Shown here: piece by piece, positions 15,794 through 22,103 of the stretch | How the letters are laid out: every line of letters starts with the position of its first letter | Numbering within the stretch: position 1 is the stretch's first letter | Assembly (NCBI RefSeq): GCF_001442535.1 | Contig: NZ_CP013141.1 | Span: 5,519,831-5,541,933, forward strand | Length of the DNA: 22,103 nt | DNA from: Lysobacter antibioticus | Lineage (GTDB): Bacteria > Pseudomonadota > Gammaproteobacteria > Xanthomonadales > Xanthomonadaceae | Reading direction: 5' to 3' | Translations under genes and position numbers: made by a program | The notes under the pieces: generated by a model | Database searches by the model: none | What the model was told of the DNA's origin: nothing | The model's input: the letters and a program-made list of their open reading frames with translations, nothing else

Positions 15794-16498
15794 ATGGATT
15801 TCGGCCGACTCGATCAGACCTTGCGCGACAGCATCGCCGACCGCAGCCTCGACAACGAGGAGAAGTTCGAGCTGCGCGAACTCGGTGCCGGGCTCGGCAG
15901 CGAACGCGTGCGCTACCTGCGCAACCGCGCCTTCGACATGACCCGCGAGCTGATGCTGGGCGAGCCGGTGCATGCCCTCGACGGGCTGCGCTGGCTGGAG
16001 CAGGTGATCAAGACCCTCGACGTGGTCGCCGCGCCCACGGTGGTGTCGAGCGCCTATTTCGCCCCCGGCGACGCCTGCCTGCGCAAACTGCGCGAGTTGT
16101 GCCGCGGCGCCAAGCGCAGCGTCGATATCTGCGTGTACACGATCTCCGATGACCGCCTCAGCGAGGAGATTCTCGCTTGCCACCGGCGCGGCATCGCGGT
16201 GCGCCTGATCAGCGACAACGACAAGAAGTTCGACGAAGGCAGCGATGTGCTGCGCCTGCGCGAGGCCGGGGTGCCGGTGCGGATCGACGACAGCCCCTTC
16301 CACATGCACCACAAGTTCTCGCTGTTCGACGGCCGGGTGCTGGCCAACGGCAGCTTCAACTGGACCCGCAGCGCGACCACCAGCAACGAAGAGAACCTGG
16401 TGGTGACCGACGACGCCAATCTGGTGCGCTGCTTCGCCGGGCAGTTCCAGGAATTGTGGGAGAAGTTCGTGCCGGGGTCGGATACGGCGCGCTACTGA
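15794..16498 (+). CDS. Phospholipase D-like protein, single HKD motif
   Basis: 234 aa. The C-terminal two thirds is a PLD fold with one HKD site: His172-x-Lys174-x4-Asp179, then Ser187 and Asn189 in GSFNW. One motif per chain means it must work as a dimer, as do bacterial Nuc and mitochondrial PLD6/Zucchini, which it resembles (SVDICVYTISDDRL, NEENLVVTDD). Members of this group cut either nucleic acid or phospholipid, including cardiolipin, and sequence alone does not decide. The N-terminal 50 residues are helical and carry the acidic signature D16-xx-L19-D20-xx-E23-K24 shared with the 81-aa protein at 5338. There is no signal peptide. ATG 15794 is preferred; ATG 15782 is in frame but lies against the AAGGA at 15777-15781. 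The previous stop is at 15778, so this is the last gene of the operon. Confidence 0.92.
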   Translation: MDFGRLDQTLRDSIADRSLDNEEKFELRELGAGLGSERVRYLRNRAFDMTRELMLGEPVHALDGLRWLEQVIKTLDVVAAPTVVSSAYFAPGDACLRKLRELCRGAKRSVDICVYTISDDRLSEEILACHRRGIAVRLISDNDKKFDEGSDVLRLREAGVPVRIDDSPFHMHHKFSLFDGRVLANGSFNWTRSATTSNEENLVVTDDANLVRCFAGQFQELWEKFVPGSDTARY

Positions 16499-16512
16499 GT
16501 GCGAGTCGGGGC

Positions 16513-16534
16513 AGGCGCCGCACTGCCGGCGCCT
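16513..16534. terminator. Hairpin between convergent genes
   Basis: A perfect 8-bp stem AGGCGCCG/CGGCGCCT encloses a 6-nt loop. It lies between the stops of two convergent genes and could serve both strands. There is no clear T-run on either side, so termination is uncertain. Confidence 0.4.
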
Positions 16535-16577
16535 TCAGGTCGCGCACTCCGGGCCTTGCGGCGTCAGCGCGAATCTT

Positions 16578-17789
16578 TCACCCCTGGGGAGTGCCGCGGC
16601 GCGCCAGGGCCACCGCGCCGCGGTCGGCCAGCTCGTTCCTGATCGCCTGGGTGTCCTGGTCGAGCATCGGCGCGGCGAACGCAGGCGGGCCGGGGGTGCG
16701 GCCGAACTTGATCGATTGGGCGACGCCGCGATAGCGCCCGACCTGCGGGTGCTCGATCGGGCCGACGATGCCTTCGGCGAGCACCTGCGGGTGCTCGAAC
16801 ATGTCCTCGATGCGGCGCGCCGCGGCGCAGGGCACCTCGTCGCCGAACAGCGCTTCCCACTCCATGGCGCTGCGCCGCGCCAAGGCTTCGTGCAGGCGCG
16901 GCACGATCTCGGCCACCGCCTGCGCGCGTTTGCGCACGCTGTCGTAGCGCGGGTCGTCGGCGAGTTCGTCCAGGCCGGTCTTCTCGCACAATGATTTCCA
17001 GAAGCGCGCGGTGTTGGCGGAAATGTAGATGTGGCCGTCGCGGGTCGGATGGATGCCGGTGACGCCGCCCGAGCGCATGTCGCGGCCGATGTCGAGGCCT
17101 TCGCCGTCGGCCCAGATCATCCGCGCCGATTGCATGGTCAGCGCGCTGCGCAGCAAGGACACGCCGACGAACTGGCCCAGGCCGCTGCGCTCGCGCTCAA
17201 ACAAGGCCGAGGACACGCCGGCGGCGAGCAGGGCGGCGGCGTAGTAGTCGACCACCGAGCCGTAGATGATCTCCGGCGGCCCGCCGCGGCGGCCTTGCAG
17301 CGCGCACATGCCGGTCATGGTCTGCAGCACCTGGTCGTAACCGGCCTTGTCCTTCATCGGCCCGCTCTCGCCGTAGCCGCTGACCGCGCAATAGATCAGG
17401 CGCGGGTTGATCAGTTGCAGGCGCTCGAAATCGATGCCCAGGCGCTTGGGCACGCTCGGGCGGAAGTTGTGCACCAGCACGTCGGCCTCGCGCACCAGGC
17501 GCAACAGCACCGCGTGGTCGGCCGGGCGCTTGAGGTCCAGGACGATGCCGCGCTTGCTGCGGTTGACGCCGAGGAAGGCGCGGCTTTCGCTGGCCAGGGT
17601 CGAGGGGTATTGGCGCAGATTGTCGCCGTCGGGCGGCTCGATCTTGATCACGTCGGCGCCCTGGTCGGCGAGCAGGGCGCAGCCGTAGGGGCCGGCGATG
17701 TAAGCGCTGAGGTCGAGTACGCGGATGCCGCCGAGCGGGCCGGCCGGGGCCGTGCGCTCGGTCGTCGGGTCGGGGGGGATGGAATCCAT
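16578..17789 (-). CDS. Family III CoA-transferase (CaiB/BaiF/Frc type)
   Basis: 403 aa, the usual length for the family. It begins after a Pro-rich leader with GPLGGIRVLDLSAYIAGPYG, the standard N-terminal motif, followed by ADQGADVIKIEPPDGD. The catalytic Asp that forms the acyl anhydride is Asp152 in AGYDQVLQTMTG. Later conserved blocks include VGVSLLRSAL and the GHIYIS strand. These enzymes move CoA between carboxylic acids in the cytoplasm; the substrate cannot be told. ATG 17789 is chosen because residues encoded upstream have no resemblance to the family, although no good Shine-Dalgarno is visible. It lies 132 bp after the GH127 gene on the same strand and has no metabolic link to it that I can see. 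Confidence 0.94.
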   Translation of the reverse strand: MDSIPPDPTTERTAPAGPLGGIRVLDLSAYIAGPYGCALLADQGADVIKIEPPDGDNLRQYPSTLASESRAFLGVNRSKRGIVLDLKRPADHAVLLRLVREADVLVHNFRPSVPKRLGIDFERLQLINPRLIYCAVSGYGESGPMKDKAGYDQVLQTMTGMCALQGRRGGPPEIIYGSVVDYYAAALLAAGVSSALFERERSGLGQFVGVSLLRSALTMQSARMIWADGEGLDIGRDMRSGGVTGIHPTRDGHIYISANTARFWKSLCEKTGLDELADDPRYDSVRKRAQAVAEIVPRLHEALARRSAMEWEALFGDEVPCAAARRIEDMFEHPQVLAEGIVGPIEHPQVGRYRGVAQSIKFGRTPGPPAFAAPMLDQDTQAIRNELADRGAVALARRGTPQG

Positions 17790-17921
17790 GCGGTGCGCGT
17801 CCGAAAGCCTAGAGCCTGATGCCGGGTTCACTGTGCGCCTGTCGCCGCTGTCGAAACAGCCACGCGGCATATGTTCTGGCAGCACAAATTCTTGCTTGGC
17901 CGGTGTGGACTGTGCGTGCAG

Positions 17922-19796
17922 TCACGGCACGGGCATGGGCGCGAGCGACAGCCAGGTCAGGCGCCAGGCGCCGTCGATGCGGCCGCCGGCGCAGTAATAG
18001 GGGCGCAACACCAGCGGCGCGCGGTAGCCCGGAGATAGTTCGATGCGCGGCACCGCTTCGATCGCGTCCGGACCGCTCCATCGCAACCAGTCGTTTTGCG
18101 GCGCCGACGGCAGGCGCAGCGTTTCCTCGGTCTTGAAGCCGTCGATCAGACCGCTCGCATAGACCAGCGGCCCGCAGGTGACGGCGAGATACTCGTAGCG
18201 CAGCACTTCCTGCGCCACCGCGCTGCCGTCGGGCGCGCGCGACTCCTGCACGTTGCGATGGATCGCGGTGTGGGTGCGCGGGGCCATCGGGAACTGCGCG
18301 AGGACCTCGTCGCCCGCGCGCCACTCGCGGTCGATGACGAGGTAGTCGCCGGCGACGACCGCCGCGTCGGCGGCGGCGCCGTTGACCGACACTTGCGCCG
18401 CGCCGGCCCACGAGGGAATGCGCAACTTGATGCGGAAACGCGAACTGCGTTCGGGGGCGATGCGTAGACGGATCGCGCCATCGAAGGGATAGGCGGTGTC
18501 CTGTTCGATGCCGACCCGGCCGGCGCCCTGCAGTTCGATCCGTGCCGAGCCCGGCCCGTACAGATTCACCGCGATGGCGTCTTCGTCGACCTGCGCATAG
18601 GCGACGCCGGGAATCTCCTCGACCGCCATCGCGCCGCTGGACTTGCAGCAGCGCCAGTAGGTGGTGTGGACGCGGCGCCCGTTCGGGAACACGTAGTAGC
18701 ACCAGTCCTCGCCGTCCGGCGCCTGCGCACCGAGCAGGTCGTTATAGGCCGAGCGCTCGATCTCTTCGGCATAGCGCGCCTCGCCGGTGATCGCGAGCAA
18801 TTCGCGGTTCACCTGCATCCAGGCCAGGGTCGAGCAGGTTTCGACGTAAGCGTGCGGATCGAACACGCCGGCCGGATTGAACACCTCGCGCGAGCGCTGG
18901 CCGACGCCGCCCCAGGGGCCGCCGCCGAGGCTGAGGTGATGCTCGGCGATACTGCGCCACAGGTTTTCGACGGCGCGGCGGTAGCGCGGTTCGCCGGTGG
19001 CGCGGTGCAGCTTGGCCAGGCCGACCAGGTTCCAGGCCAGCTGATAGGCCTTACCGGTGGCGATCTGCGCCGCATCGGTGCCGTCCAGCGCCTGCGACAA
19101 CAGGCGCAGGTCGGGATTGCGCTCGGCTTGATCGAGCACGGTCAGAGCGAGTTCGAGATAAGTCTGCTCGCCGGTGGCGAAGTAGAGCTCGACCGCCGGG
19201 TCCATCAACACGGTCGCCGACAGGCCGTGGTGGTTGCCGAGCTCGTTGATGTCGATGGCGCCGCTGGTCAGGGTGCGCCGGCACAGATCGCCGATGCGCC
19301 GGGCCGCGTCGAGATAGCGCGGCGCCGGGAAATGCCGATGCACTTCGAGCAGACCGAGGACCAGATAAGCGTGGGTCCAGATGTCCCAGGTGCGCACGCT
19401 CGGCGCACCGTCCCAGGTGCCGGGCTTGGGCGGCTGCTTGCGCATGAAGCGGCGTTCCGGCGCATAGGTGCCGAGATAGCCGTCGTCTTCCTGGGCCGAG
19501 ACCAGGAAGTCGGCGACCCCGAGCAGACGCGCGCGCAGCCCGGCATCGCCGCTGCGCGCGGCGGCCTTGGCCGCGGCGATCAGCCATTTGCCGGCATGCT
19601 CGCCGTACCAGTCGCCTTCGAGGTTCTGCTGCCGATGCTGCGCGGCGAAGATCGCGATCGCCGGACTGTGCTCGTCGACGATGAAATGCGAGAGGCGGCC
19701 GCGGCGGTTGGCATCGAGGGCCTCGCCGAGCAGGCCGCCGAGGCGGACTTCGACGGCCTGGAGCGCGGGCGCGCGGCGATGCGTGTCGGCGCTCAT
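17922..19796 (-). CDS. GH127-type glycoside hydrolase (beta-L-arabinofuranosidase family)
   Basis: 624 aa: a mainly helical (alpha/alpha)6-type domain followed by beta-sandwich regions, as in GH127. The family's zinc-thiolate active site is visible: Glu319 and Cys321 in YVETCSTLAWM, and Cys383-Cys384 in YWRCCKSSG. In characterised GH127 enzymes the first Cys of the pair is the nucleophile. Glu304 is a candidate acid/base. GH127 enzymes remove beta-L-arabinofuranose from oligosaccharides, but the specificity of this one is not certain. There is no signal peptide, so it is probably cytoplasmic and acts on imported oligosaccharide. ATG 19796 overlaps the upstream stop as ATGA (19793-19796), indicating translational coupling. 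The frame stays open upstream of ATG 19796 only as a shadow of the neighbouring gene. Confidence 0.92.
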   Translation of the reverse strand: MSADTHRRAPALQAVEVRLGGLLGEALDANRRGRLSHFIVDEHSPAIAIFAAQHRQQNLEGDWYGEHAGKWLIAAAKAAARSGDAGLRARLLGVADFLVSAQEDDGYLGTYAPERRFMRKQPPKPGTWDGAPSVRTWDIWTHAYLVLGLLEVHRHFPAPRYLDAARRIGDLCRRTLTSGAIDINELGNHHGLSATVLMDPAVELYFATGEQTYLELALTVLDQAERNPDLRLLSQALDGTDAAQIATGKAYQLAWNLVGLAKLHRATGEPRYRRAVENLWRSIAEHHLSLGGGPWGGVGQRSREVFNPAGVFDPHAYVETCSTLAWMQVNRELLAITGEARYAEEIERSAYNDLLGAQAPDGEDWCYYVFPNGRRVHTTYWRCCKSSGAMAVEEIPGVAYAQVDEDAIAVNLYGPGSARIELQGAGRVGIEQDTAYPFDGAIRLRIAPERSSRFRIKLRIPSWAGAAQVSVNGAAADAAVVAGDYLVIDREWRAGDEVLAQFPMAPRTHTAIHRNVQESRAPDGSAVAQEVLRYEYLAVTCGPLVYASGLIDGFKTEETLRLPSAPQNDWLRWSGPDAIEAVPRIELSPGYRAPLVLRPYYCAGGRIDGAWRLTWLSLAPMPVP

Positions 19797-21988
19797 GCGG
19801 CATCGACCACGCAGCGGAAGCCGATGCAACCCGAGCGATCCTTGCTCGGCGCCATCAGCAGGTACTTGCCGTGCTGGTCGAGCCGGTAGGCCTGCGGGAA
19901 GTACCAGTGCGAGGTCTGCGGTTGGTAGGCGCTGCCGCCGCGCAGGATCGCCGCGCGGGTGTGTTCGTCGAGATACTCGTCGCTCCACTGCCAGACGTTG
20001 CCGACCAGGTCGAGCACGCCGAACGGGCTGGCGCCGGCCGGATGCGCGTCGACGTCGTCGGGCGCGCGCAGGCGGCGGTTGCGGTTGGGCGCGGGCACGG
20101 CGTCGTCGCGCCAGTCCTCGCCCCAGGGATAGCGGCGGCCGTCGTGGCCTTGCGCGGCGTACTGCCATTCCCACTCGCGCGGCAGGCGCTTGCCGGCCCA
20201 CTGCGCATAGGCGCGTGCGTCCTCCAGCGCGACCCAGGTCACCGGCTTGCGTTCCCAGCCCGGCCGCGGCGCACCGTCGACCCAGTCGCGCAGATAGTTA
20301 TGCGTATCGCGCGGGACATAGCCGCTGTCGATGACGAAGCGCTGGTACTCGGCGTTGGTGACCGGGGTGCGATCGATGAAGAAGCGCGGCAGGCGCATGC
20401 GCTTGCGATGGTTGCGGCGCGCACTGTCTTCCCAGGGGTATTGGACATCGACGCCTTCCCAGGTCTGGCCTTCGATCTCGATGCCGCCGACGACGAAGTC
20501 GAACTCGCCGGCGGGGATTTCGACCATGCCCGGCGGCGCCGCCTGGGCCGCCGCGACCGGTTCGATCGGCACCAGCCGTTGCGGCAAGGCGCGCCACTGG
20601 TTCGAGTAGCGATGCAGCGGCGTCGCCGACAATTCCTTCATGCGGGCGAGGAAGGCATCGAGGCCGTCGATCTCGGCGCCCGGCGCCAGCGCGAGCACCG
20701 CGCCGAAACCGCGGCCTTCGAGCACGAACTCGAACACCGCGCGGCCGCCGTCGAGCCGCGGCTGCAGGGCCACGCCGTTCCAGGCGTCGAAATAGCGCGC
20801 GCCGTCGAGGTGGTCGACCGCGATCTGTTCGCCGGCAATTTCATATTCGTTGCGGTTGACCAGGGTCCATACCGTGCTGCCCGCGTGCGGGAAGCGGCTG
20901 GCGAACACGCCGGCCTGCAGGGTGCGCGCATACGGACGCCAGTCGGCGCTGACCATGTGGGCGGGGAACTGCCTCTCGATCGCGGCGATGCGGCGCAGGG
21001 TTTCGGCATCGCGTTCGCCGAGCTGATTCCACAGGCCCCAGACGTTCTCCCAGGCGTTGTAGCCGATGCCGTTGAAGAAAATGTACTGCAGGTCGTGGTT
21101 GCGCTCGCGGCCCCAACGGTTTTCGTAGTTGATCATGTGGCGCGGTTCCAGCCACTTGAACTTGGCCACCGGCGGAATCGCTTCGTTGGGCGCCTTCTTG
21201 CCCCAGCTCTGTACGTTCCAGATCAGCGCCTCCTCGGCGCTGATGGTCGATTCGGGTTGCAGCACCACCGGATGGCCGAGCGCGTCGCAGGCGTCGAAGA
21301 ACGCGCGCGGCACGCCGTTGTAGGTATCGCCGTTGACGCCGTCGGCGCCGACTGCCTGCACCAACTGCGCCACCGACTCCCAGTCCTTGCGGCCGCTGTC
21401 GCGGGTGCCTTGGTCCCAGGGCATGGTCGGCAGGAACACGCGCACACCGCGGCGATGGAAGTCGGCGATCGCGCCGCGCAGGCCGTCGAGCCCGCCGGGC
21501 AGGTCGGCGGCGAGGTCGAACTGGTTGCGGTCGTCGACGCCGATGTTCGGATACACGTGCCAGATCAGCACGCTGTCGATGCCGCCGTAGCGGCGCTCGA
21601 GGTCGTCGAGATAGCGATCGACGGTGTAGCGGCCGGCGACCGGATCGTAGAAATAACGGTCCTCGGCCATCATCTGGGCGTGGACGAAATTGCGCTGCGC
21701 CCACTGCAGTTCCGGGCGGCGATAGTGCGCGTCGTCGTAGCCGATGCGGATCAGGTGTTCGCGGCGCCAGTCGCTGAGCTCGGCGATCCAGTCGTCGAGG
21801 GTGGCGTCGACGTCGACCTTCCAATGGCCGATCTCGGCGAACGGCCAGCCCGGCGCCTTGCCCGGCAGCGGCAGGTAGCGTTGGGTGGTGACGTGCGAGA
21901 ACTTGTACTCGGTACGCACGAGCGGGCGTTCGTCTTCGCTGGCGGCGTCGGCGGCGTGGTCGTCGGGAGGGCGGGGTGCTTGGGTCAT
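19793..21988 (-). CDS. TIM-barrel glycosidase-like region fused to SUMF1/FGE-like domain
   Basis: 731 aa. Residues about 25-400 look like a (beta/alpha)8 glycoside hydrolase: IDSVLIWHVYPNIG, an FHRRGVRVFLPTMPWDQGTR strand, a GADGVNGDTYNG strand with acidic residues, and VVLQPEST. A beta-rich stretch follows at about 400-440. Residues about 486-728 are a formylglycine-generating-enzyme (SUMF1) domain with MVEIPAGEF, RTPVTNAEYQRFV, LPREWEWQYAAQG, GNVWQWSDEY, LRGGSAY and GFRCVVD. The two catalytic Cys of true FGE should lie near SHWYFPQAYR and are missing, so sulfatase activation is unlikely. The domain may act as a sugar-binding or structural module. There is no signal peptide. It is coupled to the GH127 gene by a 4-bp overlap. 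I cannot assign the barrel to a numbered family. Confidence 0.85.
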   Translation of the reverse strand: MTQAPRPPDDHAADAASEDERPLVRTEYKFSHVTTQRYLPLPGKAPGWPFAEIGHWKVDVDATLDDWIAELSDWRREHLIRIGYDDAHYRRPELQWAQRNFVHAQMMAEDRYFYDPVAGRYTVDRYLDDLERRYGGIDSVLIWHVYPNIGVDDRNQFDLAADLPGGLDGLRGAIADFHRRGVRVFLPTMPWDQGTRDSGRKDWESVAQLVQAVGADGVNGDTYNGVPRAFFDACDALGHPVVLQPESTISAEEALIWNVQSWGKKAPNEAIPPVAKFKWLEPRHMINYENRWGRERNHDLQYIFFNGIGYNAWENVWGLWNQLGERDAETLRRIAAIERQFPAHMVSADWRPYARTLQAGVFASRFPHAGSTVWTLVNRNEYEIAGEQIAVDHLDGARYFDAWNGVALQPRLDGGRAVFEFVLEGRGFGAVLALAPGAEIDGLDAFLARMKELSATPLHRYSNQWRALPQRLVPIEPVAAAQAAPPGMVEIPAGEFDFVVGGIEIEGQTWEGVDVQYPWEDSARRNHRKRMRLPRFFIDRTPVTNAEYQRFVIDSGYVPRDTHNYLRDWVDGAPRPGWERKPVTWVALEDARAYAQWAGKRLPREWEWQYAAQGHDGRRYPWGEDWRDDAVPAPNRNRRLRAPDDVDAHPAGASPFGVLDLVGNVWQWSDEYLDEHTRAAILRGGSAYQPQTSHWYFPQAYRLDQHGKYLLMAPSKDRSGCIGFRCVVDAA

Positions 21989-21998
21989 GGGGGCGTCG

Positions 21999-22103
21999 CT
22001 AGGCCTGGAGCGGGAAAGACGTGACGGCGGCCGGCGCTGGCGCGGCCTCGCCGAGCCAGCGCTCGACCTCGTCGTGGCTCGGCACGCTGGCCTGCGCTCC
22101 GGC
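21999..22103 (-). CDS. C-terminal 34 codons of an unidentified protein
   Basis: On the minus strand a frame is open from the window edge to TAG at 21999-22001. Its codons carry the strong third-position G/C of neighbouring genes. The fragment includes ASVPSHDEVERWLGEAAPA. It ends 10 bp before the start of the next gene on the same strand, as expected within an operon. The PSHDE stretch faintly recalls the end of flavin-dependent tryptophan halogenase-like proteins, which can sit beside sugar-utilisation genes, but 34 residues are too few to identify it. Confidence 0.6.
   Translation of the reverse strand, partial: AGAQASVPSHDEVERWLGEAAPAPAAVTSFPLQA

Noticed and set aside
19793..20530. Active formylglycine-generating enzyme that matures sulfatases.
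   Set aside because: The catalytic Cys pair is absent at the expected place and no sulfatase gene is in the window.

Overview
The window is GC-rich DNA with strong G/C third-position bias. Its gene repertoire points to a gammaproteobacterium of the Xanthomonadaceae/Lysobacteraceae, most likely Lysobacter or a close relative. The evidence is an OleA thiolase very like that of Xanthomonas, intergenic REP elements containing GTAGGAGCGGCGCAAGCCGC, CGGCAA hexamer tracts, and a carbohydrate locus with a GH127 enzyme. This assignment is inference from sequence character, not from a search.

Layout. Positions 1-2226 (+) hold the 3' part of an M16 (insulinase-like) peptidase, followed by a strong UUCG-loop terminator. 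Positions 2619-2996 (+) encode a small DUF4156 lipoprotein, and 3181-4203 (+) a complete oleA followed by a terminator. Positions 4281-5337 have no credible gene. They hold hexamer tracts, one of them a perfect (CGGCAA)14, and two inverted copies of a composite ~250-280 bp repeat whose hairpins show compensatory changes. Positions 5338-5583 (+) encode an 81-aa acidic helical protein. Positions 5584-6010 hold a REP doublet and a pair of TCACATGT boxes.

The centre of the window (6011-16498, +) is a 10.5-kb apparent operon. In order it encodes a YjfI/DUF2170 protein with a putative DNA-binding N-terminus, a PspA/IM30 (YjfJ-like) protein, a YqiJ-like membrane protein with a His-rich loop and a C-terminal OB fold, a YqiK-like flotillin, a 1798-aa DUF3686-type AAA+ ATPase, and a single-HKD phospholipase D-like protein. 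The families suggest a membrane-stress module: PspA and flotillin as membrane scaffolds, the AAA+ protein as a large motor, and the PLD-like protein as an effector acting on phospholipid or nucleic acid. The 81-aa protein upstream shares a short acidic helix-loop-helix signature with the N-terminus of the PLD-like protein, which ties it to the same module.

The right end (16578-22103) is on the minus strand and convergent with the operon. Read 5'->3' on that strand it holds the last 34 codons of an unidentified gene, a fusion of a TIM-barrel glycosidase-like region with a SUMF1/FGE-like domain, a GH127 glycosidase translationally coupled to it by an ATGA overlap, and a family III CoA-transferase. 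The first three look like a cytoplasmic oligosaccharide-processing operon. The CoA-transferase may be separately transcribed.
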